Positions 8,491-19,100 of a stretch of DNA of 64,000 nt are shown here, piece by piece (position 1 is the first letter of the stretch; each line of letters starts with the position of its first letter). Under the pieces are notes generated by a model. It had not been told where the DNA came from. It did no database searches and worked only from the letters and a program-made list of their open reading frames with translations. Source of the stretch: Collinsella aerofaciens (GTDB lineage Bacteria > Actinomycetota > Coriobacteriia > Coriobacteriales > Coriobacteriaceae); NCBI RefSeq assembly GCF_902364945.1, contig NZ_CABJFS010000011.1:17422-81421 (forward strand), in the 5' to 3' direction. The translations under genes and the position numbers were made by a program.

Positions 8491-8865
8491 CTACTCGCGG
8501 CACAGGTGCACGGCGAAGCCGGCGAACTCGCGCTTAAAGTACACGAGCTTGGTGCCGCCGTCGGGCAGCAGCACGCGCGACTCCTCGTTGACCTCGAGCC
8601 CGCGCTCGGCAAACCACTTCTCGGCCGCATCGATGTCGTTGACGGCAAAGCCGATGTGGCCCTTGGTGCCACGACCGTTCTGCTTCATGACCTCGATCAG
8701 CGAATCGTTAAAGTACGAAACCGGGGTCTCGATAACGGGCAGGCCCATCATCGTCGAGAACAGCTCCGCGATCTCCAGGGCATCTGCCGGGTCGGTGGCG
8801 TTAATGCCCACATGGGCAACGCGCATGCCAAAGAGCTCGACCGGATTGGCGTTCTGCTCACTCAT
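8491..8865 (-). CDS. VOC (glyoxalase-fold) family protein
   Basis: 124 residues. Two beta-alpha-beta-beta-beta modules are visible: MRVAHVGINATDP... at the start, and GHIGFAVNDIDAAEKWFAERGLEV in the second half. A terminal FAGFAVHL strand completes the fold. Candidate metal ligands are the His in AHVGI, the His in GHIGF and a C-terminal acidic residue. VOC proteins include glyoxalases, epimerases and dioxygenases; sequence alone does not choose among them. It lies 11 bases downstream of the lone EIIB gene, so the pair is an operon and the VOC protein may act on a phosphorylated sugar product or its by-product. Confidence 0.75.
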   Translation of the reverse strand: MSEQNANPVELFGMRVAHVGINATDPADALEIAELFSTMMGLPVIETPVSYFNDSLIEVMKQNGRGTKGHIGFAVNDIDAAEKWFAERGLEVNEESRVLLPDGGTKLVYFKREFAGFAVHLCRE

Positions 8866-8876
8866 ACAGTCAGCGC

Positions 8877-9164
8877 CTACTGAGCCATGACGTCGAGGAC
8901 GGCCTTCTCGGCAGCGACGCGGTTCATGCCGGTCATGAAGGGCACGCCGCTCACGTACGGGCAGGTGAGGCCCTCGGGGGCAACGGTGGTGGCGATCAGC
9001 AGGTCGGCGCCCTCGTCGCAAGCGTCCTTGGCCTCAGAGATGGCGCACTGCACGATCTCATACTTGCCGGCATAACCGTTGGCGTCGAGCATGGTAGCGA
9101 CCTTCTGGGCAACGAGCGTGGAAGTAGCAGCGCCAGCACCGCAAGCCAAAACGATCTTCTTCAT
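8877..9164 (-). CDS. Lone PTS EIIB component (galactitol/lactose type)
   Basis: 95 residues, the normal size for a free-standing EIIB of the GatB/SgcB type. The P-loop-like active site IVLACGAGAATST carries the phosphocysteine C8. ATG with a GGGAGA site. No EIIA or EIIC lies next to it. The only operon partner is the VOC protein. It may serve a membrane component encoded elsewhere, or be a phosphoryl-transfer regulator. The upstream region contains ACTTTAGGTAA, an 11-mer also found in the cstA promoter. Confidence 0.8.
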   Translation of the reverse strand: MKKIVLACGAGAATSTLVAQKVATMLDANGYAGKYEIVQCAISEAKDACDEGADLLIATTVAPEGLTCPYVSGVPFMTGMNRVAAEKAVLDVMAQ

Positions 9165-9244
9165 AGGTAATGTCTCCCTTCATGGTTTACTTTAGGTAAG
9201 TGTACCGCAGCGAGCGATGGCACTCAGCCTCGATGAGCTTTTAT

Positions 9245-9272
9245 GCCAGTTTGCTTGTGCGCTGCGTATAAT
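9245..9272 (+). promoter_or_regulatory. Probable promoter of the 9328 gene
   Basis: A consensus TATAAT at 9267-9272 lies 56 bases before the ATG. The -35 region is weak (GCCAGT at 16-base spacing). A short stem, CGCTCGCTTTATGAGCG, follows in the leader. Confidence 0.45.
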
Positions 9273-9327
9273 ACATCTAGTACGTGTTGTCATACCGCTC
9301 GCTTTATGAGCGACTAAGGATCCTAAC

Positions 9328-9951
9328 ATGCCCGATTCCCGCACACTCTGGACCGCCGTCGTTATCATCTGTATCGCCGTGTCGGTGTTCTTTAGCGTCA
9401 AAAAACGCACTACGTTTAAACGCCTGCAACAGTTGATGGCCGCCAAACAGTGGGCCGAGTTCGATCGTTTGCTCGACGGCAAACTCACCAGCATGCTGTA
9501 CCCGCGCTACAACCGCGACTACCTGCGTCTGAACTCCTATCTGCTGCGCGAGGACCACGAGCGCGCCGGCGAGATGTTCGACCTGCTGCTGGGACTCAAC
9601 CTGCCCAAGATGCAGCGCGTCGACCTGGTGATCAAGGCCTTTAACTACTACGTTGGCCAGGAGGACCGCAAAAAGTCCAAGGAGCTGCTGCACGAAATCA
9701 AGGGCTTTGAGGGCGGTCAGGCCGAGGCGGTCGCGCACGAGTGCCAGCTGATGTACGACACGATGATCCTCAAGCGTCACAACGACATTCCCGAGCTGGA
9801 GCGCATGCTCGAGGATGTCGGCGACGACCCGGTCAAGCGCTGCCGCTTGGAGTACCTGCTGGCCCTGCAGTACCAGAACAAGGGCGACGAAGCCAAGTTT
9901 GCCGAGTACTTGGAAAAGTCAGGCCAGCACTCGATGGCCGTCAACGCGTAA
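9328..9951 (+). CDS. Membrane-anchored helical-repeat protein, unknown function
   Basis: 207 residues. One N-terminal membrane helix (about 7-24, LWTAVVIICIAVSVFFSV) is followed by KKRTT, giving a likely cytoplasmic body. The rest is helical and TPR-like: repeated pairs such as AKQWAEFDRLLDGKL, REDHERAGEMFDLLLGL and GDEAKFAEYLEKSG. Ribosome site AAGGATCC. Such proteins usually act as scaffolds; no partner is evident. It sits immediately upstream of tRNA-Leu. Confidence 0.7.
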   Translation: MPDSRTLWTAVVIICIAVSVFFSVKKRTTFKRLQQLMAAKQWAEFDRLLDGKLTSMLYPRYNRDYLRLNSYLLREDHERAGEMFDLLLGLNLPKMQRVDLVIKAFNYYVGQEDRKKSKELLHEIKGFEGGQAEAVAHECQLMYDTMILKRHNDIPELERMLEDVGDDPVKRCRLEYLLALQYQNKGDEAKFAEYLEKSGQHSMAVNA

Positions 9952-9982
9952 CGGACGGCTTGTGCTAGACTTCTAGTCTCAC

Positions 9983-10067
9983 GGGGGCGTGGCGGAATTG
10001 GCATACGCAGGAGACTTAAAATCTCTCGCCGCAAGGATTGTGGGTTCGAGTCCCACCGCCCCTACCA
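9983..10067 (+). tRNA. tRNA-Leu (anticodon TAA)
   Basis: Acceptor stem GGGGGCG pairs with CGCCCCT (one G-T pair), followed by A and an encoded CCA. The anticodon loop CTTAAAA gives TAA. A long variable arm and the T-arm GGGTTCGAGTCCC are present. Length of 85 nt fits class II tRNA-Leu. Confidence 0.95.
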
Positions 10068-10079
10068 TATGGCTTTTAC

Positions 10080-10117
10080 GGGCCCGTGTCCCTTTGAGAT
10101 GCGGGCTCGTTTCTTTT
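10080..10117 (+). terminator. Terminator of tRNA-Leu
   Basis: Stem GGGCCCG/CGGGCTC followed by GTTTCTTTT. A second near-copy of the tRNA 3' end plus this terminator occurs about 195 bases downstream. Confidence 0.75.
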
Positions 10118-10120
10118 GGA

Positions 10121-10266
10121 TGCCGGTGGGACTCGAACCCGCGAGGGGGCGAGCGTTAAGCGGACGCGCAGCGTCCGTAGTGAGCCGGCGAGGGCGCCGA
10201 CAGGCGGCCGAAGCCGGTGCGTATTTGCGCAGCAAATGCGCGGACGTCCCACCGCCCCTACCACGT
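10121..10266 (+). repeat. tRNA-tail-flanked element after tRNA-Leu (family T, copy 1)
   Basis: Starts with GGTGGGACTCGAACCC, the reverse complement of the tRNA-Leu T-arm and tail, and ends with GTCCCACCGCCCCTACCA, a direct copy of the tRNA 3' end. Between them is a GC-rich core beginning CGAACCCGCGAGGG, related to the cores after tRNA-Gln at 58529 and 58711. It looks like an insertion that duplicated the tRNA end in both orientations. Confidence 0.75.
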
Positions 10267-10275
10267 ATTGTCTAC

Positions 10276-10313
10276 GAGCCCGTGTCCCCAAGGGATGCGG
10301 GCTCGTTTCTTTT
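10276..10313 (+). terminator. Duplicate of the tRNA-Leu terminator
   Basis: GAGCCCG/CGGGCTC stem then GTTTCTTTT; near-copy of 10080-10117. It is part of the direct duplication around the family T element. Confidence 0.65.
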
Positions 10314-10366
10314 AGGTGCCGTCAACTGCAGAGCAGCTCATTTGGGACAGAGCTTTTTGACTACTT

Positions 10367-11368
10367 TTAAAGGGTGCTCAGGCTCGGGGTCCAGGCGATG
10401 GTGGGGGTCGCGCCGTCGAGAACCTCGTTGATGGTGGCGGCCATGCCGGCGAGGAGGCTGTTCTCGCTTACGGTGAGCATGTCGTAGCCGCCGGCTCGCA
10501 TGAGCTCGCGAATTACCACGGCACCTGCCAAGATCACGCCTGCGCGCTTAGGTTGCACGCCCGGCAGAGCGGCAATGCCCGCAACATCCAGCGCGGACAT
10601 GCGCTCGATAGCGGCCGAAACCTGCTCCATCGAAAGCTCGCGCAGGTGCACAAAGCTCGAATCATACGGCTCCAGCTCGTGAACGAGTGCCACGAGCGTG
10701 GTGACGGTGCCGCCCACCGCAACGAGGCGTTCGGCGCGCTCAAAGTCGACAGGCAGGCCCTCAAAATAGGCGGCAAACTGCTCGCCTGCCCACGCGGCAG
10801 CGGCAGCAAGCTCGCCATCCGCGGGCGGCAACGCGGAGAAAAAGCGCTCCGTCACGCGGCGACAACCGATGTCCAGCGAGCGCGTTCCCTCCAGCGCAAA
10901 GACCCCGCGCTCAGGCGCATAGACGCCCGTCGCGAGCTCCGTGGAGCCGCCGCCCGAATCGGCGACGATAATGCGTTCACCGGCAAAGTCGTGCGCCACG
11001 CCAAAAAACGTCAGGCGCGCCTCGACCTCGCCCGGAATCACCTGCGGCTCGAGCCCCAGCTCGCGCAGGCCGTCCAGCAGCAGCGCGGCATTGGACGCAT
11101 CGCGCGCGGCGCTCGTGCACGTGGTGCAGACGCACGCGGCCCCAAAGGCACGGGCCTCATCCACAAACATGCGGCACGCAGCGAGCACGCGCTCAACGGC
11201 CGCCTCGCAAAAGCGGCCCGTCGCGTCCACGCCCTCGCCCAGGTCGGTAATCTCGGTATGCTTGGACGATTCCACAATCGCTCCGCCCTCGACCTGGGCC
11301 AACACCACTCGCGACGACACCGTTCCCAGGTCGATCGCGGCCACCTTATAGCGTTTGCAATTTGTCAT
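10367..11368 (-). CDS. ppx: Ppx/GppA-family exopolyphosphatase or pppGpp phosphatase
   Basis: 333 residues. Shows the ASKHA nucleotide-fold motifs: phosphate-1 loop VAAIDLGTVSSRVVLA (9-24), the catalytic-Glu region VIPGEVEARLTFFGV, phosphate-2 VADSGGGSTELA, and the adenosine-type loop VAVGGTVTTLVAL. The short single-domain form is typical of Actinomycetota Ppx1/Ppx2 proteins, which hydrolyse polyphosphate or pppGpp to tune the stringent response. It lacks the extra C-terminal HD domain of E. coli Ppx. Its start lies 20 bases downstream of the FtsB-like gene, in the same operon. Confidence 0.85.
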   Translation of the reverse strand: MTNCKRYKVAAIDLGTVSSRVVLAQVEGGAIVESSKHTEITDLGEGVDATGRFCEAAVERVLAACRMFVDEARAFGAACVCTTCTSAARDASNAALLLDGLRELGLEPQVIPGEVEARLTFFGVAHDFAGERIIVADSGGGSTELATGVYAPERGVFALEGTRSLDIGCRRVTERFFSALPPADGELAAAAAWAGEQFAAYFEGLPVDFERAERLVAVGGTVTTLVALVHELEPYDSSFVHLRELSMEQVSAAIERMSALDVAGIAALPGVQPKRAGVILAGAVVIRELMRAGGYDMLTVSENSLLAGMAATINEVLDGATPTIAWTPSLSTL

Positions 11369-11388
11369 TGCGGGCTCCCCTCCGGGCG

Positions 11389-12150
11389 CTATTTGCCGTT
11401 GGACACGACCGTCTGACCCTCGACGCCGTTAAACCCAAACAGCATGTCGAGCGCCTGGATGTACCACGGCGCGTCCTTGCCGACTTCTTCGATTTCCTTG
11501 GCCACTTCGCTGGCCTTCTTGGCGTTTGAGGACTTTTTGCTCGACGACGAGTCCGAATCGTCGTCCAAGCCTAGCACGTCAATCTTCTTCTCGCCGGGCA
11601 TCACCAGGCCCAGGTCCTCGGACGCCGCGTCCTTGATACCCTCCTCCGAGAGCAGCTTGTCGACGCTTTTTTGCAGCTCATCATTGTATTGCTGGCGAAT
11701 CTCGACCTGCTTGGCCAAGATATCGCTCGAACGCTTTGCCACGTACAGGTCGCGCACGGGGAAATACAGGCTCACGAGCGCCAGAGCCACCACGATACCG
11801 ATAAACAGCGGACGCAGAGAGCCATGCGTAAAGTCATAGATTGCCTTGACCACCGCATTGTCGTTGGCGTAGCGCATAAAGTCCGAGCCCGAAAGACGGC
11901 TCGAAGGCCTGCTCGATTTGTCGTGTGCCTGAGTCGAGGGACGCGATGCATGCGACGAACGTGGCGGGCGCACCGGTCCATCTGCCAAGGTATTTGATTG
12001 AGCATTGGGGCGCGAGGTACTTGCCGGGCGCTGCGTGGAGCGGTCGGCGCCGGCATAAGCAGACCCACCGAGCTGCACCGTGCGCGCACGGCGAGGCGAC
12101 GGCTCGCGCGAACCGGCGGAATAGTACCTGTTGTCGTAAATCTGATCCAT
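11389..12150 (-). CDS. FtsB/DivIC-like septum formation initiator protein
   Basis: 253 residues from the ATG at 12150. A long positively charged, serine/proline/arginine-rich cytoplasmic N terminus of about 110 residues precedes a single membrane helix (about 129-147, PLFIGIVVALALVSLYFPV). A coiled-coil follows (about 148-180, VAKRSSDILAKQVEIRQQYNDELQKSVDKLL), ending in the DivIC motif ...LGLVMPGEKKIDVLG. A lysine/serine acidic tail follows. FtsB/DivIC proteins bridge FtsL and FtsQ at the division site. The operon with ppx and placement after enolase is typical for Actinomycetota (eno-ftsB-ppx). Confidence 0.8.
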   Translation of the reverse strand: MDQIYDNRYYSAGSREPSPRRARTVQLGGSAYAGADRSTQRPASTSRPNAQSNTLADGPVRPPRSSHASRPSTQAHDKSSRPSSRLSGSDFMRYANDNAVVKAIYDFTHGSLRPLFIGIVVALALVSLYFPVRDLYVAKRSSDILAKQVEIRQQYNDELQKSVDKLLSEEGIKDAASEDLGLVMPGEKKIDVLGLDDDSDSSSSKKSSNAKKASEVAKEIEEVGKDAPWYIQALDMLFGFNGVEGQTVVSNGK

Positions 12151-12241
12151 GTGCGCCTTGTGCGGTTGAGGTTTGTTTGCGCTAAGTCCTTTAGTTATAG
12201 CACGAGCGCCTGCACCGCCTTCGCCAGCCTTTGCTCGACAT

Positions 12242-12273
12242 AAAAAAGGCGCTGAGCCGTATGGCCCAGCGCC
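12242..12273 (-). terminator. Intrinsic terminator of eno
   Basis: On the minus strand: stem GGCGCTGGGCC/GGCTCAGCGCC with a 4-base loop, followed by TTTTTT. It separates eno from the downstream FtsB-like/ppx pair. Confidence 0.88.
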
Positions 12274-12345
12274 CATGGCGCTTTGCAGCATCCAGTCAAG
12301 GCGGGACGGAACCGAGTCAGCCTCCCCCTCGCCAAATTCGTCCGT

Positions 12346-13647
<1,302 letters not shown>

Positions 13648-13737
13648 TCACTTGGAAACGGGTTGAATGCTTGGCGACACGGCTTGCACGCTACAGTGGC
13701 GCGCAGGTTCATAAGTTAGCCTTATCGCACTTTTTGC

Positions 13738-13767
13738 ATTATGCCCTAAGTTAGCCAAGGGATACAA
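13738..13767 (-). promoter_or_regulatory. Probable eno promoter
   Basis: On the minus strand: TTGTAT, an 18-base spacer and CATAAT, about 100 bases upstream of the eno ATG. Confidence 0.45.
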
Positions 13768-13784
13768 TCTTTTTGAAAAATAAT

Positions 13785-13817
13785 GGGGGCGATGAGAAAG
13801 TCCGTCCCGTCGCCCCC
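13785..13817 (-). terminator. Intrinsic terminator of mazG
   Basis: On the minus strand, stem GGGGGCGA/TCGCCCCC followed by ATTATTTTTC, directly after the mazG stop. Confidence 0.8.
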
Positions 13818-13823
13818 GCAGTC

Positions 13824-14684
13824 TTACTCCTCTGCCTTTGCGGCATCCCAGAGGTCATTGAGGCCGTGGGTCGAAAGCTCGGCCAGATCCACGTGGGCGT
13901 CGGCCGCCATCTGCTCCATCGCGGCCCAGCGGCGGCGGAACTTTGCCGTGCTGGCACGCAGGGCGCTCTCGGCGCCGATTCCCTCCTTGCGCGCAACGTT
14001 GACCAGGGCAAAGAGCAGGTCGCCAAACTCCATCTCGCGCTCGGGCGAGCCGGGAGCCTCGGCCTCAAACTCGGCACGCTCCTCAGCGACCTCGTCCCAC
14101 ACGTCCTGGACCGTCTCCCACTCAAAGCCCACGGCAGCCGCCTTGCGCGACACCTTCTGAGCCTGCATCAGCGCCGGCAGGTGCGTGGGCACGCCGTCGA
14201 GCAGACCCTCGGGCGCAGCCTCGCCTGCCGCCACGGCCTGGTCTTTGGCGGCCTTCTCGGCAAGCTTGACCTCGTCCCAAATCTTGAGCACCTCGTCGGA
14301 GCTCTCGGCATCCGCATCGCCAAACACGTGCGGGTGACGACGGATGAGCTTGGCGTCGATATCGCGCGCCACATCGGCAAGCGTAAACTCACCGGCATCC
14401 GCCGCAATCTGCGCATGCAGCACCACCTGCATGAGCACATCGCCCAGCTCCTCGCGCAGATGCGCCACGTCGTCCGCCTCAATGCAATCGAGCGCCTCGT
14501 AGGCTTCCTCGATCATGTTCTTGCCAATGCTCTGATGCGTCTGCTCGCGGTCCCACGGGCAGCCATCGGGCTGACGCAGGCGCCAGATGGTCTGCACCAG
14601 ACGCTGCAGCTCGGCCGACGCGTCGACCAGCGTGGACAGGTCGCGCGAACCCTCGGCATTTTGCTGAGCCATATGCTCGGCCAT
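13824..14684 (-). CDS. mazG: MazG nucleoside triphosphate pyrophosphohydrolase
   Basis: 286 residues from the ATG at 14684 with a GGAGGAG site. Two MazG domains are visible. The first has CPWDREQTHQSIGKNMIEEAYEALD and LREELGDVLMQVVLHA (EExxE12-28ExxD metal site). The second has VGFEWETVQDVWDEVAEERAEFE followed by EMEFGDLLFALVNVAR. It hydrolyses non-canonical or excess NTPs to NMP and pyrophosphate, a house-cleaning role that also affects ppGpp levels. The start lies 2 bases beyond the yfcE stop, so translation is coupled. Confidence 0.93.
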   Translation of the reverse strand: MAEHMAQQNAEGSRDLSTLVDASAELQRLVQTIWRLRQPDGCPWDREQTHQSIGKNMIEEAYEALDCIEADDVAHLREELGDVLMQVVLHAQIAADAGEFTLADVARDIDAKLIRRHPHVFGDADAESSDEVLKIWDEVKLAEKAAKDQAVAAGEAAPEGLLDGVPTHLPALMQAQKVSRKAAAVGFEWETVQDVWDEVAEERAEFEAEAPGSPEREMEFGDLLFALVNVARKEGIGAESALRASTAKFRRRWAAMEQMAADAHVDLAELSTHGLNDLWDAAKAEE

Positions 14685-14686
14685 GG

Positions 14687-15235
14687 TTACTCCTCCTCCA
14701 GGATCACGTGACGGAACGCGCCGCCCTCGTAGATGCCGTAGCTGTGCGCACCGTCCTTGGGAATGCTCACGCTGCCGGGGTTGAAGAGCCACAGGCCCGG
14801 GTGCGCGGCGCTTGCCTCGTTAACCTTGATGTGCGTGTGGCCGTAGACGAGCGCGGAGCCCTCGGGCAGCGCGGGCGCGTGGTCGACGCTGTTGTGCATG
14901 CCGGCGCCAAAGACGTGGCCGTGCGTCAGGAACAGCTCGCGACCGGTCTCGTCGAACAGCGTGGCGTAGTCCGCCATGACGGGAAAGTCGAGGACCATCT
15001 GGTCGACCTCGGCGTCGCAGTTGCCGCGCACCGCGATGATGCGGTCGGCCAGGGCGTTGAGCAGCAGAATCACACGCTTGGGAGCGTAGTCGCGCGGCAG
15101 GTCGTTGCGCGGGCCGTGGTAGAGCAGGTCGCCCAGCAGCACGATGCGGTCGGGCTGCTCGGACTCGATGGCGGCGACCAGGCGCTCGGTCCAGTATGCC
15201 GAGCCGTGAATGTCGGAAGCGATGAGGTATTTCAT
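14687..15235 (-). CDS. yfcE: YfcE-type metallophosphodiesterase
   Basis: 182 residues. Motifs of calcineurin-like phosphodiesterases in order: SDIHG (8-12), GDLLYHGPRND, VRGNCD, LTHGHVFG and YGHTHIK, giving the full dinuclear metal site. The FNPGSVSIPK tail is typical of YfcE/MJ0936 proteins, which hydrolyse phosphodiesters of unknown physiological identity. Ribosome site AAAGGACC. It forms an operon with mazG. Confidence 0.92.
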   Translation of the reverse strand: MKYLIASDIHGSAYWTERLVAAIESEQPDRIVLLGDLLYHGPRNDLPRDYAPKRVILLLNALADRIIAVRGNCDAEVDQMVLDFPVMADYATLFDETGRELFLTHGHVFGAGMHNSVDHAPALPEGSALVYGHTHIKVNEASAAHPGLWLFNPGSVSIPKDGAHSYGIYEGGAFRHVILEEE

Positions 15236-15292
15236 GGGAGGGTCCTTTCGGATGGGGTTGATGTGGCCAGGCGCGAGATGTGGCCGGGCGCG

Positions 15293-15778
15293 CTATTCAA
15301 ATCGCAGTGCCGAGGCTTGTGCCGCCTGCATCACGCGCTGGAGCGGCGCGTTGTGCTCGCGGGCAAGACGGGCACAATCCTCGTACTCGGGTGCCGCGCG
15401 CTCGCTGCCGTCGGGCAGGGTGGCTACTTTGACGGCCACCTCGCCCCAAGGCGTCGCTACCTGCTCAAAACGACGCGGCAGGCAGACGCGTTCCATCACC
15501 TGGCGACGAACGGCGTTGGTCGTGGTCTCCAAAAAGATAATCGTCTGTAGGCGCTCGATATCCTCGTGCGAGCAGATCACCTGCAGCTGCCAGCCGGGGC
15601 GACCTTTTTTGCAGTAGAGAGGCAGCCAGTGCACCTCGCGCGCACCTGCCTCGCGCAGGCGGTCGGCGGCATAGGCGAGTACCTCGGGCGATGCATCGTC
15701 GATGTCGCACTCCAGCTTGACGATGGTTTCGGGCGCATCGGTCTCGCGGGACAGCGGAGATGTACTTCCACGTTGCAT
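15293..15778 (-). CDS. Stand-alone LarC C-terminal (LarC2-like) domain
   Basis: 161 residues. The sequence matches only the C-terminal half of LarC: VKLECDIDDASPEVLAYAADRL, then DVHWLP-like AREVHWLPLYCKKGRPGWQLQVIC and RRFEQVATPWGEVAVKVA near the end. LarC installs nickel in the pincer cofactor of lactate racemase; the LarC1 half carries extra metal-binding segments. No LarC1-like reading frame lies upstream: 15779-16162 holds a palindrome and no gene. The start at 15778 has an AAAGGAT site. Either a genuine LarC2-only protein or a remnant; intact frame and good start favour function. Confidence 0.7.
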   Translation of the reverse strand: MQRGSTSPLSRETDAPETIVKLECDIDDASPEVLAYAADRLREAGAREVHWLPLYCKKGRPGWQLQVICSHEDIERLQTIIFLETTTNAVRRQVMERVCLPRRFEQVATPWGEVAVKVATLPDGSERAAPEYEDCARLAREHNAPLQRVMQAAQASALRFE

Positions 15779-15881
15779 ACGGTCCGGATCCTTTCCGCAC
15801 GGGCTCGTTTTGTTCACCCAAACGCTAGCACATCGGACGTGGCACAGGCGTGACTTTCGTCCGTCGCCGCCCTCGCCCCTA

Positions 15882-15954
15882 TCCAAACATGTACGCCAGC
15901 CTCCAAACATGTCATTTTTTGCAGCTTTTGGAGGCTGATGTACATGTTTTGGAG
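15882..15954. repeat. Imperfect palindrome
   Basis: Arms of about 25 bp (CCAAACATGTACGCCAGCCT against AGGCTGATGTACATGTTTTGG-type sequence) around an 18-base T-rich loop. There is one bulge and a few mismatches. It lies in the 384-base gap between the LarC2 and ABC exporter genes, which are divergent. No other feature is recognised in that gap. Confidence 0.7.
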
Positions 15955-16162
15955 CGGGGCCGCGCACGATCAGAATTGCGCTCGCACTCCGTCCACCACA
16001 AAGTTCACTACACTCAACAATTTTGAACTTTCTACGCAGTTCATCGGCCAAAAAATTACCCTCGGCATACTTACAGGCTGCACGATGCTACTCTAGTTGC
16101 ATTTGGCTAACTAAGCGGCTGCCGAGGACCCCGACCGGCACCGTTACGGCATAGGAGGTTTC

Positions 16163-19100
16163 ATGTTCGAGAAGCGGCTCTTCTCCCTGGTTCCGCAGGC
16201 AACGCCCTACATTATGGCAAGCGTCCTGTTTAAGTGGATCGCGCTCATGGCAAACATCACGGTGATGTGGGTGCTTGCGCGCATCTTGGGCGGCATCGTC
16301 ACGGACGGCCTTTCCGCCGCGCTCGCCGTCGATGCCCTCGCACAGGCGGCCTCGCCGCTCGCCGCCGCCATCATCGCGCGCGCCGCCTCCATCTACCTGG
16401 CCCAACGCACCGGCGACAGGGCCGCGTTCGAGGCCGTCCGCCGCGTGCGCTCGCTCGTCTACGACAAGCTCACCGCACTCGGCCCCTCCTACACCGAGAC
16501 CGTCCCCACCGCCGAGGCCGTCCAGACCAGCGTCGAGGGCGCCACGCAACTCCAGGTGTACTTTGGCGGCTACCTGCCGCAGCTCTTCTTTGCCGGCTTG
16601 GCACCCATCACGCTGTTTGTACTGCTCGTGGGCCAGGCGGGTCTTCCTGCCGCGCTGCTGCTCGCCTGCGTTCCGGTCATCCCCGTCTCCATCATGATGG
16701 TCATGCGCAACGCCAAAAAGATCGGTGCCGAGTACTGGGGCAGCTATGTCGATCTGGGCGGCATGTTCCTGGAGGCCGTGCAGGGTCTCACCACCCTTAA
16801 GGTCTACCAGGCCGATCGCAGCTGGCACGAGCGCATCAACGCCGAGTCCGAGCGTTTCCGCACAGCGACCATGCGCCTGCTGGTGATGCAGCTGCGCTCC
16901 ATTTGCGTTATGGACCTGGTCGTCTATATGGGCGCCGCGCTCGGCATTATCGTAGCCGCGCTGCAGCTCGCCACGGGCAAGATTGGCTTTGAGGCGGCCT
17001 TCCTCATCGTCTTTCTGTCGCAGGAGTTCTTTTTGCCCATGCGCCGCCTGGGATCGCTGTTCCACACGGCCATGAACGGCATGGCCGCCTCGCGCCGCAT
17101 GTTTGGCATTTTGGATACGCCCGAGCCCGAGCGCGGCGATGTTGAGCTTGACGGTCGCGGCGATATCGAGCTCGCGGGCGTGAGCTATGCATACGGCAAC
17201 CGCACGGTGCTGGACAGCGCCAGCGCGACCATTGCGCACGGCTCGCTCGTGGCACTCGTGGGCGAAAGCGGCGGCGGCAAGTCCACGCTCGCGGGGATTA
17301 TCGCGGGCCGCAAGGGTGCCTACCGTGGCAGCGTTCGCATTGGCGGCGTCGAGCTGCGCGATGCCACGGCCGCCTCACTCATGCGCGCCGTCACGCTGGT
17401 GCCCACCAACGGCTACCTGTTTGCCGGCACCCTGCGCGACAACCTGCTGCTCGCCCAGCCCAACGCCACCGACGCCGAGCTTTTGCGCGCGCTCGGCCGC
17501 ACGCGCGTGGCGGCCTTTGTGCAGGCCAACGGCGGGCTCGACATGGTGATTAACGAGGGCGGCACCAACCTTTCGGGTGGCCAGCGCCAGCGCGTGTGCA
17601 TGGCACGCGCCCTGCTGCACGACTCGCCGATCTATGTGTTTGACGAGGCGACGAGCAACGTCGATGCCACAAGCGAAGCCGCAATCGGCGAGGTCATTGC
17701 ATCGCTCGCCGGCGAGCACACCGTAATCGTGGTGGCGCATCGCCTGTCGACAATCGTGGACGCCGATCAGATTCTGGTGCTGGAGCGCGGTCGCATTGCC
17801 GAGCGCGGGACTCACGGCGAGCTCTTGGCAACCGCGGGCGCCTATGCGCGCATGTGGAACAGCCAGGAGCAGCTCTCGGCATATGCGTATGCGGAGGGTG
17901 ATGCCGAGGATGCCGGCGCGGTTGAGGCTGTTGACGGCAGCACCGCCCGTACCGATGGCCTCAACGGTGCCGGCTCGTCTTCCGCTGCCGCGGTGCCTGA
18001 CTCCGGCCGCGCCCGTCGCTCGGCGCCGTCCATCATGTGGCGCATGATGGGGCTCGTCCGACCGCTTGCCGGCTGGCTTGTGCTAGCCGTCGCGCTGGGC
18101 AGCATTGGCATGCTCACCGCCGCGTTCGTGCCGGCCTTTGGCGCCCTTGGCCTTATGGCCGCGCTGGGCCGCAACGCCTTGGGGCTTGGTCTTATCGTCA
18201 CATGCGCGGCCTGTGCCGCCTGCGGCATCGCGCGCGGGCCGCTCCACTACGGCGAGCAGCTCTGCAACCATTACATCGCATTCCGTCTGCTCGCACACAT
18301 TCGCGACCTGGTGTTTGGCGCCCTGCGCCAGCTCGCCCCCGCCAAGCTCGAGGGCCGCGGCAAGGGCGAGCTCGTGAGCCTGGTCACCTCGGATATCGAG
18401 CTGCTCGAGGTCTTCTACGCGCACACCATCTCGCCCATTGCCATAGCTCTGGTCTGCACCGTTGTGTTTGAGGGCTTTTTGCTGGCTGTGAGCCCCGAGC
18501 TCGCGGGCATCGCGCTCGTGGCCTACGCGGTCCTGGGCGTGCTGCTGCCCCTGACCTCGGCCAAGGCATGCGGCACCACCGGCCGCCAGAGCCGCGAGGG
18601 CGCCGGTAAGCTGGGCGCCTTTGTACTCGACAGTCTGCGCGGCGCGGGCGAGACCATCCAGTTTGCCGGTGGCACCGATCGCAGCCGTGCCCTGGGCAAG
18701 CTGACCGAGCAAGTCGGCGCCGTGGACGCGCGCCTCAAGCGCCGCCAGGCGGTCAGCGAGGCCGTAGCCGATGCGCTTATTCTTGTGGCTAATCTGGTGA
18801 TGCTCGGGCGTGCGCTGCAGCTGGTGGCTGCGGGAACGATTGACTTTGCCGCAGCGTTTGTCGCCGTCTTTACCTTTGTGTCGTCGTTTGGCTCGGTGAT
18901 GGCCGTGAGCCGCCTGGGCGCCTCACTGCAGGAGACGCTCGCCTCGGGCGCACGCGTGCTCGATTTGCTCGACGAGCAGCCCCAGTGCGCCGAGGTCGCC
19001 GATGGACAGAACGTTGAGTTTGCCGGCGCCGCAGCCGAGCATGTGAGCTTTAGCTATGTGGGCGGCGTGGACGCGGGCGGTGCGGGCGCCACAGAGCAGG

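Noticed and set aside
10069..10431. 120-codon frame after tRNA-Leu
   Set aside because: Covers two terminators and the tRNA-tail repeat, so not a gene.
15779..16051. N-terminal extension of the LarC2 gene to 16051
   Set aside because: Translates the palindromic intergenic region and has no resemblance to LarC1; the ATG at 15778 has a good ribosome site.
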